Shown here piece after piece: positions 1-11,679 of a DNA stretch of 64,000 nucleotides. Source of the DNA: Xenoacremonium recifei (taxonomy: Eukaryota > Ascomycota > Sordariomycetes > Hypocreales > Nectriaceae). Every line of letters begins with the position of its first letter. Position 1 is the first letter of the stretch. A program made the position numbers and the translations under genes. The notes under the pieces were generated by a model. The model saw only the letters and a program-made list of their open reading frames with translations, had not been told where the DNA came from and ran no database searches. The stretch covers positions 434,001 through 498,000 of the forward strand of contig WOFQ01000013.1 of assembly GCA_012184525.1 (NCBI GenBank), written 5' to 3'.

Positions 1-1
1 C

Positions 2-223
2 CGAGCCTTAGGCAAACTTCCCTATACAGAGCTTGATCGCGGTGGAAATAACGGCTCTGATGAGTTGCTGGCCTTTAGGCTTGATGAGAAGGGAGCTCAC
101 AACGCTATCAGGGCCTCGCAGCTGCTCGAGGTCCTTATCGACCGGCAGGTGAAGAAGGGGGAACGGGTTGATGGCAAGTACCTAAGCCTAGAGCTTTTTG
201 GGTGTCACTTCTACATCATTTGA
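2..223 (+). CDS. 3' end of an unidentified gene
   Basis: An open frame enters from the left edge and runs 73 codons to TGA at 221-223. The visible tail is soluble and rich in charged residues, with an amphipathic stretch (Ala-Ser-Gln-Leu-Leu-Glu-Val-Leu-Ile) about 35 residues before the end. No start, domain or signature residues fall inside the window, so I do not assign a family. The frame is open from the first base and the stop is followed by a normal promoter-length gap before the MFS gene at 570. It could also be an internal reading accident, but the regular codon use argues for a real last exon. Confidence 0.45.
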   Translation, partial: RALGKLPYTELDRGGNNGSDELLAFRLDEKGAHNAIRASQLLEVLIDRQVKKGERVDGKYLSLELFGCHFYII

Positions 224-569
224 AATAGCTATTAGAAGTCTAGACATGCAGACATACCGTGACATTCACCGCAGGATCCGTGCTTCCGACTCGCGACTCA
301 TGCCACACTCCCGCTCTAACCGTTTACCCCACAAAGTGAGACGATCCCCCGCACCCAGGCTTCGGCTGTCGTCTGTCGTCTTATTTCCCCATGGGGGAGA
401 AGTCTGGGCATGTCGGGAAATGGTTGCCAGTTCCTACAACTCTTCTTTGCGCATGAGATTATCCTCTTTCATATACATACCCGGTATTATCCTAGGTGTA
501 CCCTTTCAACTACACAACTCACGACACGATCGTTTTTTTTATAGAACTTCGTCTTGCTCGGCTGTCACC
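224..569. other. intergenic, presumed promoter of the MFS gene
   Basis: This gap of about 350 bases separates the partial first gene from the MFS carrier. It contains pyrimidine-rich stretches near 350-390 and 440-560, as expected for a fungal 5' leader, and no clear TATA box or coding frame. Confidence 0.4.
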
Positions 570-2390
570 ATGTCGGAACTACCCTCAGACAAGCATGAGT
601 CATTGGGTGATGTCGAGATGCTAGAGACAACCAAGCCATCAGATCTTGCTGGTGTTCCAGAGCTGGTGGACCCAGACATGGAAAGAAGGTAAGTGATACA
701 TCGATGCAGACTTCAGCGGTGGTATCGCTAACACTCTGACGATAGAATCGTGCGAAAGATAGATATGCGTCTGATGCCTCTCACGGCATTGATCTACTTG
801 CTCTGCTACATCGATAGATCCAATATTGGTACGATTAAATGTCTAGTTCCTAGGTATAAGTTGCTAATCAACATTCAGGTAACGCAAAGATTCTCAACTC
901 TGACACCAACGATGACCTTTTACAGACCAACAACATGAGCACCTATCAGTACACGGTTGCTCTTATGGTCTTTCTGGTAGCATACTCACTGTTTGAGGCA
1001 CCGAGCAACCTTGCTATGAAGGTCTTCACCCCGAATATGTAAGACTCGAACCCGGTGCAACCACCATGGCAACATACTAAACCCTTACTAGCTGGCTCGG
1101 GTTTCTCATTTTTGGATTCGGATCTTTCTGTGCCGGTATTGCGGGAACTCACTCTTTCGCCGCCGTGACTGCGCTTCGATTCTTTCTGGGTGCCTTCGAG
1201 GCTGGTATCTTCCCAGGCATGATATTCTTCATGAGTTTCTGGTACAAGCCCGAGGAGCGAGCTACGAGGATTGCAATTTTCCTCTGCAGTGCAACACTAG
1301 CGGGAGCTTTTGGCGGGCAGGTTTTCTCTTACAGATCCACGGATATCGTTCATTTCGCTAATCTTGCCCTCATAGTGCAATAGCTTATGGCGTTGGCCAC
1401 ATTAATGGGAGGGGTGGTCTGGAAGCATGGCGATGGCTTTTCATTGTCGAGGGTGTACCTTCAGGTATGTCGTAATCAATCTGACTTCAGAGCTTCTTCC
1501 CGATCTAACTTGGTCGCAAAGTGGTTCTAGGAGTTCTCGTTATGATCTTTATGCCAAACTATCCCGAGAATGCTCGGTGGCTTTCGGCAGAGGAGAAAAA
1601 CGTCCAAGCATTGCGGCTAGGTGGCAACTGCTCTCAAGGGTACGTCATTATTTGACTGTCACTTAGATTTTGACTACTAACACCACTCAGAGAGGACAAA
1701 CTCAATTGGGCCGATGCTAAAGCTACACTCAAGGACGTTCGACTTTGGGTACACTATGTTGCGTATCTTTGCCTTGGCGTTGGTGTTTCCTCGATGTCTC
1801 TCTTCGCACCAACGATTGTGCAAGGTCTCGGCTACAAGGATCTCAAGGCACAACTATTCACGGTTCCACCGTACGCGGTAGCATATGTGGTCACTCTCTG
1901 CCTCGGTATTCTTTCCGATCGCAAGAAATCTCGAGGTATCATTGCTGGAAGTTCTTTCACCGTTGGAGCAGTTTCTTTCATCATTCAAGGTACGCGCTTT
2001 CTTCCTGTCGTTGACTTCTTGTGCTTACACAGGCCATATCTAGCTTCTCTACCTGGAGAGAACTACACCATTCGATACGTGTTTCTATGCCTGGGCACTG
2101 CTGGCGTTTTCGCGGGGCTTCCGGCTCTGTGTGCCTGGGTATCAGACAATGTGCGCAGCACGACCGCTGGCTCCTTAGCATCAGGTCTTAACATTGCTTT
2201 CACCGGGCCTGGGCAAATCATCGGGGTGTGGATCTATCGGGCTCAGGACAAGCCCTTCTACAGACTTGGTCATGCCATCAACGCGGGCTTTCTTGTTATT
2301 GGGGCAACTCTCAGTTTTGGGCTGACCCTCTATTACACAAGACTCAACAAGAAGCTCAAGGGGACCAATGAATTGAGATGGATTGCTTAA
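570..2390 (+). CDS. MFS transporter, Dal5/Tna1-type anion:cation symporter
   Basis: A 12-TM major facilitator carrier, probably importing a carboxylate, vitamin or amide across the plasma membrane. Exons read as 570-688, 746-828, 879-1038, 1092-1316, 1376-1464, 1522-1639, 1691-1989 and 2044-2390, closing to 479 aa. Family marks visible in order: charged N-tail of about 40 residues; RKID before TM1 with LCYIDRSNIG at its end; FEAPSNLA in TM2; LRFFLGAFEAGIFPG in TM4; WYKPEERATR after it; GAFGG in TM5; AWRWLFIVEG before TM6; PTIVQGLGY in TM7; LSDRKKSRG between TM8 and TM9. Intron 4 (1317-1375) needs a GC donor, because GC-AG is the only splice that keeps the conserved TM5 segment in frame; the last intron uses the second AG, at 2042-2043. 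The gene looks intact. It belongs to the same family as the carrier at 22378. Substrate cannot be told from sequence. Confidence 0.9.
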
Positions 2391-2553
2391 GCTCAGAACT
2401 TTCTCTGGTAGGAATTCTTCCACTAATCCGACGAGATGCATGGCTGGCATGCCAATCCACACCTATTAGACCATGCAGCTTAGCCTAAGTTTATGATAGG
2501 GCAGATGCACACTTGGCAACAGGAAAACCATCATCTGCCAACGTCTCATTCTG

Positions 2554-3204
2554 TTAATATACATTTCGTACCCGTGAGTCAACGATAACATGAGATGAAA
2601 CGAGCCGAAAGCATTGCAGCTTTAATGTATCTACCAGCAGTTCCAATAGTCGAGCGTAGCACATGTGGACAAAGAACTCATCATCCTGCGTATCGTCATC
2701 ATCTTCAAAGTCTGGATCAGGGTCTTCGGAACTCATTTCGAAGGCATCATCAGTAATGAGTAGGCCTGGTCCCTCGCTCTCCTCTGACGTCCCTTCTTCG
2801 TCTGTATTGTTTTCGTCAATATTGTCGGTTCCTGAATCATCTGCAGAATCCTCTGGCAATGGAGGGCGAGGTCGATGTCTTTCATAATTTGAATCGGCGT
2901 ACTTGAATCGAATCAAGCCACCCTCATCAAATTCATGCTCACCTTCTTGGTAAAAGGAATCATCACTATCAGTCGAATTGCGAGGCTCTTGGCCCATGAT
3001 GGGGTGAGGAGTGACCACCCAAGAGCGAACAGAATGCGCCAAGAGCTGAAAGGGAGTAGTGCTGGCCCAATGTATGAACATCGGCCCAAACTGAGCTTCC
3101 GAATAACGACTGGGAGCAAGCCTCCAAGAATCGATGCTACCAGGTCGCCTAGCTCTACCCTGTCCAGCGAGCGCTTGAATTCTCTGCTTTACATTCTCCT
3201 CCAA
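2554..3204 (-). CDS. hypothetical protein with acidic low-complexity region
   Basis: An open frame of about 216 codons on the minus strand. The C-terminal half is strongly acidic, with runs of Glu, Asp and Ser (for example FEDDDDTQDDEF), preceded by a Pro/Arg patch (RHRPRPPLP). The frame has no good ATG at its left limit (it begins with TTG); an internal ATG gives a product starting MGQEPRN, or an upstream exon beginning MKWVDVKAVERTEK on the same strand could be spliced in. No domain is recognised. Antisense frames over the Ser/Asp-rich part are shadows. It may be a real, fast-evolving gene or a chance ORF in a biased region. Confidence 0.35.
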   Translation of the reverse strand: MEENVKQRIQALAGQGRARRPGSIDSWRLAPSRYSEAQFGPMFIHWASTTPFQLLAHSVRSWVVTPHPIMGQEPRNSTDSDDSFYQEGEHEFDEGGLIRFKYADSNYERHRPRPPLPEDSADDSGTDNIDENNTDEEGTSEESEGPGLLITDDAFEMSSEDPDPDFEDDDDTQDDEFFVHMCYARLLELLVDTLKLQCFRLVSSHVIVDSRVRNVY

Positions 3205-3259
3205 GTCTTCTCCGTTCTCTCAACTGCCTTTACATCAACCCACTTCATGATCCTATGAA

Positions 3260-4138
3260 GATCGGCTGCCTAATCCAGTCTCGATGAAACGTCACCATCT
3301 ACGGCAGGGTAAAGCACTCATCAATTATTGCACCCTATAATTTCTATACACATGGTCTTTGAATAAATGGTAAACTAAAAGAGGAGGGAAATATAAAAGT
3401 GGCAGCATGATATAAATAAACCACAAACTTTACAAAGGCGTAATTCACAATTGTTTCTTTAATGAATCCATTTAGGTGTTTAGGGCTAGGGGTCAAGCGG
3501 TTAAAGTGGCGCCTTTATGTTCAGGACAAGATTTAATCCGATATTGATATTTTTAAGGATCTCTTTTTGTTGGTTTATTAGCCAGATATAAGTTAAGGTT
3601 CCCAAATTATCAAGGCCATTTGATAGACATTATGTGACACTATGCTTGCTCGTATGGAAGCTAATCACGCAGTTACTAACCGTGAGTAGAATTGAACTTA
3701 ATCACAGCCACAACAATCATCACTAATTTATCTTTATAGCAGCGAATCAGATCCGGCATGATGTAGGTAGTGTCCTAGGTCTCTTGTCGTCTCTCGTGTG
3801 TCGGGTCTCGTCTAATACCCCTCACCAGCTTACCCTAGAAGTGGATAGAGTGACCCCCACGTAACCTACTCGCCTTGCCACGCAGCCAAGGCAGTGTCCG
3901 TCTCAGTCTCTCGTCTTTCGGGTAATTTAGAACATTTCACAAAGATCTATTGAATTGACTCTGTTATGATTAGTGAATATGAGCAACCATACTTACAAAC
4001 TACAGGATGGAGAAAAGGAGTCTCGTCCTAACCTTGCGACAAAAGGAAAACACACCTGAATCTCACCGGTTTCTCTTGTCCTGGTTCCTATTAGAATGGA
4101 TCATATGAATCATTGTTCAAAGGATTTTGTGACCAGTT
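3260..4138. other. AT-rich intergenic region
   Basis: About 880 bases without a frame longer than 60 codons. The stretch 3320-3760 is AT-rich with several short A/T runs; 3770-3910 is more C/T-rich. No RNA gene or repeat was recognised. Confidence 0.5.
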
Positions 4139-5507
4139 ATGGAGCTTGAAACATCAAAGATTCGACCTAGGAGAGGCAGAAAACGGGCATCTATTGCCTG
4201 TCAATCATGCCACGACCGCAAGGTTCGATGCGACATGTCGAGTGGATCAAGATGTACGAATTGCCGTTTAGATAACAGGTCCTGCTATATGCGGAGATCC
4301 ATGAGAGAAAGGTATGTCATGGTATTCGGTCCTTCGATAAGCCATAGCAGTTAGCTCATATCTACAGAGACATACTGGATTCCTGCAGTAGGATGCTATA
4401 CCAACGGGATAGTTTAATGTCAAAGAAAGTTCACATATCAGGTGATAACTAGCTGGTAGAGATCTAATCAATAGTTATCTAACACGATATTTATAGGATG
4501 TTGCAGCTCCGCAATCGACAACAACTCTGGTACTTGCAGAAGAGGACTTCTTCCACTGGCTGGACCTCAATCCATATCTTCGGAAGTTCTTTTCATTCTA
4601 TATGGCTTCCTGTCAACCAAATGTCTATCAGGCCTCGAGACAGAACAAATTAGGCTCTTGGAACTTCAAGACTGCTTACATTTACCACGGCCCTCAGAGT
4701 TAGAGAAGATTCTGTACTATTTCTTCAAAGAAGCCAATGGAGAATTTCCAATAGTAGATGAAAGGAAGTTCTGGTCAATATACAATGGTTGCTCAGAGGA
4801 AAAGATCTCACTGTTTCTCCTTCACACAATCATTTTCGCAACCAAGATGGTAAGTTAAGCACTGAGCCAAGTTTAAACCCCATCTCCTTACTGTTCTAAC
4901 TTCATCAGGCAGTTCCTGATCTCACGGAAACGGAGAGGCCATATATCAAAAATGTTACCACTCGAAACAGCTTTTACACGAGAGCAAAGGTAGGAGATTA
5001 GCCCACCTGAGTGTAGATCCAGGCTCACACTAGTGATAGTTGCTCTTTGATCTTGGTATTGAGAAAGACAGACTTGTAACGGCTAAGGGTGCTATTCTAT
5101 TAAGTCTTTATTCATATACCAGTAGCCCAGACGCGGCTAGCTACTGGCTATCTGTGGCGATGCGAAATGATCCCGTCAATATCACTTGTGAGAAGATTGG
5201 GTTTCAGCAACTTGGTATCATGCATGATCCTAAGCATTCATATATGCATGAGAAGAATCCCATGCCTTGTACGAGAGATGTGCATACTCAACCAGAGTTC
5301 AACGGACTTTTATATACATCATCTGAAGACGTGCTTTATGAAGATAGTCTGACCGAAGCGAAAGCCTTCCTACCAACGGAGATAGAAGAACAGAAACAAA
5401 GGACAAATGGCTCTATCAACGCATCATGTGAAGAAGAATGGGGTATATGGAGCTATGATGAGCGATTGGCCTGTACCATGTTTGATCAGGCTGCTTTATT
5501 GGGATGA
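4139..5507 (+). pseudogene. Zn2Cys6 transcription factor, 3' part decayed or rearranged
   Basis: A fungal binuclear-zinc regulator. Exon 1 (4139-4311) starts with a basic stretch (RPRRGRKR) and gives the six-Cys motif starting CQSCHDRKVRC at about residues 21-49. A downstream stretch (about 4580-4849) carries the usual start of the middle homology region: LEKILYYFFKEANGEFPIVDE. Exons 4908-4989 and from 5039 splice cleanly and give FYTRAKLLFDLGIEKD and a TSSPDAASYWLSVAMR segment typical of the family. After about 5170 the expected continuation (a KRLWW-like motif) is absent; the frame runs on in unrelated sequence to a stop at 5507, far short of a usual 600-900 aa regulator. The junction between exon 1 and the second conserved stretch is also not resolved. 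Probably a truncated or rearranged gene; a mis-modelled intact gene cannot be excluded. Confidence 0.55.
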
Positions 5508-7554
5508 ACTAGCGCTTCGGCGTGAGGTGTATGTGCCAGTCAAATACAGAAAGAAAATGAAGCAGCTTCACCTTGCGAACAAGACATCTGCCGCTGTAAA
5601 ACATACTTGTTAGCTCTACTGTTCGTAGAACCCATTATCAAGCACCAATGCTTGCGCTCCTCACCCATGCCCGAAACATCACATGCACGTAATGGTGTAC
5701 GCTTTCAGGGGAATGCCACCCCACGTCCAATCATGTATAGCACGTGGGCCAAAACAAGGGGTGTTATCTTACCCGCAAGCAGCACCCACTACGAAGTGAG
5801 ATCCCGTAGTTTGAGAACTATTCAACGGCAGTATTGGCTTCATAGCTTGCTGTACTGGGCACCTTGCTCCTTGAAACGATACTCTGTATGTCTTGCGCTC
5901 CACGAATGTCAATAGCAATCCAACCATCTTCCTCCTCGTTGATACGAAGGGGTCAAGCCAGCCGCCCAGGTTAAGATCAGCGCGGATACCGATGAACCCC
6001 ATTTGTGACTCTCTCCAAAGTCCCCTGGCTTTAACTAAAATCTTGGCTTCAGCCTTACACACAATTAGCTGTGCAGATCAGCCAGATACATCTGTATGCC
6101 TCGTTCTTCGCAGAACCATGGCTCAAATCTGCATTGCCTCGTCCACCTTGGAGAGATCGACCACAAATTGCCGTGCACAGGTGCCCGAACAGGCACATAT
6201 CATGTTGCCTTCTCTAAGGATGAGCAAGTCACACCGCTGGCTCGCGTAAAAAACAGGCTAGAACAAAACCCGTACTATCCGCGTAATCCAGTCGGATATG
6301 CGGCAACGGCTGAGGCATGCCAGGATCATAAGACACTGTGGATCAAAGCTAGGAACATTCATCCGCCATTAGTCTGGGACATCGCCTAACATGTCGTCTC
6401 TTTATGACGACAATTGTGCTAAACAAAATGACTTGTGGTTTGTGGTTGGTCACCAGAAGCGCCACCAGATTGAGTCTTCAGGAGTAGAACGGGGAGCTAC
6501 TGCAAACTTGGGCAAAGGAGGCCGAGAGGTCTGCTTATTTCCGTCAAAGATCCGTCAAACTGAACACTCCCAACAGACTAACACTCCCAGGGTTCACAGA
6601 GACACCAACTCTGGGGGAGGCTCCATTGCTAGTTGATGGAGGGGCGGCTAACTTGTAATTCCGTTGAATGCCTCACAAGGCTGCTGTCAGCTGGGTAATT
6701 GGCTGGACAAGCAACCTAAGTGCGGGGAATTCCGCCTTGACAAGCATTCTCCGGAACTCGGGTCAGTCTTCCTAGGCTGGCGTCAACTGCAGCCCGACTC
6801 ACCGAGAGTCCCGGACTGTCAGTAAAACCTCAAGGTTGTCCGTGAAGATAGGAGAAAAGGCAGTGTTCGGCGTTGACACAGCCGCTTTGAAGATCTTGTG
6901 CCTGACAGGGCTGAAAAGCATGAGATAGATGTGTGCCTGATAAAATAAGGCATACTCGGTTTTGTCGCGCTCCTTTCCTTCTTTGCAACTTCTGGGGACA
7001 TCACCAAGGGGTGACGCGTGGAGCTAATGATTCGATATGCCGGGTTTTCTAGTTCAGCTGTGGGAGACGTCAAATCATTGGTCCCAATACGATTTCAGGG
7101 AGGGGACTACCTTCACACTTCAGCGGAATGACGCAGGAGGCGCCTCGAAAGAAGCGAGTATCTACAGGTACTTGTCATGCTTCGCACCTTGTTGAAACCT
7201 TGGTCAGCTCTGACGGCGTCCGAAGCCATGCCTCGTCTACTGTCAGGGCCCGCATGCTAACCCCTCCTTTGCCCGGTCAAGGCCAACAGAGTTCCCAATA
7301 ACAGGTCCTCTTCGCGATGCTACCTGCTTTAGGTCAGTCTCAAGCTAGATGGTGTTGGCTTGTGTAGAATCGGTTCGAATCAGCTCGACTGTTGCCTGCA
7401 TTGGGCTGATTCCCCTGAGCTGATGAACTATTAAAGTCTCCCTGTATTCCTGTTCATCCCCTCGAAAGTCATCATCCATCACCTGATTCCCTTGTCTGCA
7501 CATAATTATCCCCTTTCTTAATACTTCTTCATTTCTACAAACCTCAAGCCCAAA
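5508..7554. other. gene-poor region, possible remnant of the regulator's 3' end
   Basis: About 2 kb with only short overlapping frames (for example 5607-5915 and 6096-6389) that share no recognisable motif. These frames may be eroded coding sequence, since they directly follow the broken regulator. From about 7430 the sequence becomes C/T-rich, as expected for the promoter and leader of the gene at 7555. Confidence 0.4.
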
Positions 7555-8633
7555 ATGTCGCTGCCACGTGCCGAGAAGCTCGCCCTTGCTGTTCGAAAGA
7601 ACGGTATGTTGCTTCCCATAACGAGATCATACCGGCATAGCTAATCATCACAGTCCGTGACAAGTATGAGGATAAGAAGTCGGACTTGGAGAGCTCCGTG
7701 TCTAAGGCTCTTCTCGGCGTCTCATGGACTGTTGAGGCGGACTCTCTCGCCCTCTGGCCTTACGCTGAGGAGCGATATGCTAAGGAAAACTTTGGTGGTA
7801 TGATTTATGAGTATGTTGCACATCCATGTCGAACCAATAACGCGTTTTAATGGCAATATAGATACTTCTCGCGTGGAGCATCTCTTCTCGACCGGTTCAA
7901 GGAGGCTACGAAGCAGAGCATTAACTCTCTCGCCTCCTCCCATGTCTTGAGTCTCGAAATCGATCCCTCTGCCTCCTACAAGTACTGCAACTGTGACATC
8001 AAGGATGGGAAACTTCGCATCGTGGTTGCTCCCAAGGGTCTGGGTGTCAATATCAGCGACGCCCTCAACGACGGCAACGTCACTAAGGCTCTGAACGATG
8101 CTTCAGTCAGCTCAGGAGCCAAGCTCAGCTTCGTGGCTGAAGAGAGTCTTTCTAAGTCCTGGTACCCCAAGGCCGCTGAAATCGAGGCCAAGGTCAAGGA
8201 TATTCTCGGCCAGGACGTGAAGCTGAACCCCAGACTCGAGGAGAACTATGCCGCCCTCAAGGCTGAGAGCGAGAAGCCTGGTACTCAGTTGATCAAACAC
8301 TGGGAGAAGAACTTTGGTGGCTCTATCCATGGTTACTTTAACGGCCTTGTGACCCAGCTTCAGGCGCAGAAGTTTGCTGGCGACGAGATGCTCCAGGAGG
8401 GCTTCTTCGATGTTGTGAGCAAGGCTGAGATCGCTCTCCGAACCGTCGAGAAACTCACCAAGGGAAATTGGTGCGAGTCTGTCATTGAGGAAGGCGTCCT
8501 ATACATGCAGGTAAGTCAAGACTTAAAACATGCTTGGAATGCGACTTGATATGCTAATCTTTTGAAGACCACCCCTCCTAAGTGGGCTAACAACGTTCAC
8601 GACGCTGCCGTCAAAATTGTCGACATGCTGTAA
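7555..8633 (+). CDS. conserved-looking orphan protein, soluble, 306 aa
   Basis: Four exons (7555-7603, 7654-7810, 7862-8510, 8568-8633) close to 306 aa. Start chosen at the first ATG after a long pyrimidine-rich leader with context CAAAATG. The protein has no signal peptide or membrane span. It begins MSLPRAEKLALAV, then has a charged Lys/Glu/Asp segment, a central beta-rich part (residues about 95-180), and an alpha-rich C-terminal half ending KIVDML. Strong third-position C/G bias (GCC, AAG, CTC) and clean splice sites show a real, well-expressed gene. I do not recognise the family and give no function. It stands alone between two gene-poor tracts. Confidence 0.8.
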
Positions 8634-11600
8634 TCTACTGAGTTTTAGAGTACCGTGAAGGTTTTTCTCTAGGGTTGGTTAGATAGCTCAACTCTCATTG
8701 GATTGGTATCGTTACGCATGACCACGAGATTCCGGGGCATCATCAAGGAGCGGATGGGTGGAGGATGCATGGACTCGTGAAGTTGGTTCAGCTCTGTAAA
8801 GAAACAAACAAATTATTGAACAACCCACTTGTGTCCCAAACCCTAAACGGTAGCAAGTTTCTGTCATCTTTGAACTGTACGGGTCCTCGGCATTTTATTA
8901 CTTGTCTATTCCTTATACAATAAAGCGCTGTTTCCAGGGCCAGTCGTCGCTTAAGAATGATAGTTCATACTGGCTGGCGAAGTTCTGGTAGATAGGCGAG
9001 GCGGGGATCTGCGCCATTTCCTTCGGCCCATCTGGTCTTTTTCCCCGCCATCAAGACTCAGCTCAGGGGACAAAACGTGCCTTTCCTCATCTGGAATGCT
9101 GTGCGAAGATTCACACACCACCCTCATTGCTTGTTACTGCTTCAACCCGTTTCATTCACTAATTCGGAATCTGAATGATCCGGAGAATGTGGTCTAGATT
9201 CCTAAAACTGATTTGAACACGTCCAACCTCAAAAGAGTGCAGACCCTCGGAACTGAGCGAGGGCTAAGCTTTGTGACACAGTCCATCATTTGGTCTTGAT
9301 TTCTCGGGAGGCCGGCGAGCATCAAAAGCATACATGTTCAATGACTAATAATTTCATTTCAAAGGAGTCTATTATTGGATCAGATCATTTGGTCTAATCT
9401 CCCTGCCTTGTCTTTCCTGCCTTGTCCCGTTCTGAAATTGATTATCTGTGTAGGATAAGAAATTGCTGTATACCTGTATTTTGTGTCATGTGATGTCTGA
9501 CTATACACATAGGGGTTTGGGTGAGGAGGAAGACTGGGTCAATACAACTTAAAGTCTTATTTTTGCGAGAATTCAAAGTTGACTGAGAATCTAGCACAGT
9601 CGCAATTCAATGTTTATAACAACTTCAGCACTCAAACGAAATTGTTGAAAATTTCGGTTTCCCTTACTCTGCTTGAACAAATATTCCCATGTTTTCTCTG
9701 AACTTCTAGCTGAACATTCTCTTCCGGAATTCGCTCTATGACATCTTAATTACATTTGAGGAACAGTCGGTTTGTCCCCCGACTAGAAATATTTTCGATA
9801 TCCCTATGGTAACGCAGCAGGCTGCTCAAGTTTTATTCCGAGGAACGTACTTGAATTTTATCCCTATCTTTGTCTCTTCGCTTTAGATAAATGTCGTTTT
9901 GGTACGGGTTCGTTTCTCATATTACAGCATCAGAAGTGCTTGAACTATGCCAAAGATTTCCAGAATATCTAAAGTGACAAATGATCATGTTTCTCGTTTG
10001 GACCAAGGACGTGGCTGTCCAGCTCACGGAACTAACACTATACTAATGTCTTCCACACTTCTCTAGGTTCTTCGTCATGCTTTGTCTGTAGTCATCAAAC
10101 CCATTAGAGGAATATTTGGTCCAGGCCGCTTTGTAGAGCATAAAGATTATCGTACAAGCAGAAAATAATAAATTGATTCTCCAGAACGGGGGGCCTTTGT
10201 TTATTTACACCTCTTATTAGTCAAGGCCATGCCCAACCTGCCAAGGATGTAACTTCGAAACCTAACTAGAAATACAGTCAAATGGGCCAACTTTCTAAAA
10301 AGAGGCACAAGTCCGAAGCGGTAATGTCTTTAGTATATCGCCCCTTCTCCAATACCGAGAAATGACTTCTTCTCATGATCACGTTTAAGGGACTGGTACG
10401 TCGTTCTCAACTATTATTTACTCATAATGTGGCTTTTAAAACAAAGAATATCAGTAACCATTTATTGCGAGTGGCCAGTTTCAGTATTCCTGCTTTAACT
10501 ACGAGTGGTAAAACAAAAAAATTAGCATGTTAAACGCGATTTGATAAGACGCGATTCGGTAGCCTAATATATGTAAGATCGATCGTCAATTCCAGCCTCT
10601 TTGGTGTCATGCATTAGCGTTGATATGGATTATCAATCAGTCTTGTCACGGGAATGAACTTGGTGTGCGACTCATACTTCTTTTGCGAAACAATCCTCTC
10701 CACCTAAGGGTGGCGCAATCACGACGAGCGATTTGCACCACCAAGCGTCCATGCCTCGGGAATTGATATTCCAGTCTAAGAACACGAAGCAATAATGTGA
10801 GGGCTTTCAGAAAAGCCTTTCGTGAAAAAGATATTTCTTGAATCTCCTTATGTCTAAGAAACGACGATATCGTTCGTTCCCTATCATAACGCCTCGTCTC
10901 AATTCTCCGGCTCAAGGTCTCTGCGGCGTAAGAATATCATGATTTTGAGGAAGATCTACCAGTATCTAGAGAGCCCACAATAGTTTCCCCTCTTTCAATG
11001 CATACATAGTCAAACCAGTTTGCCGACGTTCAAAAATCGTGATAATCACAGAAACTAACATTCGCTGAAATCTCGGAAAACGTATTTGGAGCCTCATCCA
11101 CGCCCCTCATGTTGCACTATTATCAACTCTTCCATCGCTTGCTTTACATTCTTTTCCCATTCCTTTCAATCGAGCGTTGCCAAGTTGCTTAGGTGCTGGA
11201 CGAGGTTGGGTGATCGATAGTCCAAATAACATCATCGCCGGTGTGGGGTCCCCAATCCAACCAAGTACCTACGTATGTAACAACAGCAGCGGCTTACGAC
11301 CGAGACCGATCGGGCAGGGACCAGAAACCGCGATAACTCCTAATGTCACGCAATTCTAGATAGACGTGATAGAGGGTTGCTCATGAGTGTGATTCGACAG
11401 AGGCCGCATGACGCCATCCTCAAAGGCCCGCAAGAACCTATCGCGGGGGACTGGAGTCGTAACGAGATCGGTTCCGATTCAGAGTATTTCCAAGTGTGAA
11501 ATGGTATTCCATCTTTGCATCTCTTCCTTACTTTCAATCGTGCAAGGTCCTCGAGATTCGGACCCCAAACCAACTCGCCTCTGACCACTTACGCGGCTAA

Positions 11601-11679
11601 ACAGAACCCAGGGGACAACTAGAGCCTCATGTTACGATAACAACGTCTCAACTCACAATCCCCTCCGGCACTGATAAAA
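8634..11679. other. 3-kb gene-free, AT-rich tract
   Basis: No frame in this tract exceeds 90 codons and none has a coding look. It is AT-rich with many TA and TTT/AAA steps. I see no terminal repeats, tRNA or conserved motif. It may be old repeat DNA eroded beyond recognition or simply a long intergenic region. Confidence 0.5.

Noticed and set aside
1981..2181. Apparent in-frame stop after the sixth intron acceptor of the first MFS gene
   Set aside because: The first AG gives a stop, but the next AG at 2042-2043 closes the frame and restores family similarity, so the gene is intact.
7365..7390. B-box-like word GGTTCGAATC suggesting a tRNA gene
   Set aside because: No A-box, acceptor stem or anticodon arm can be built around it.
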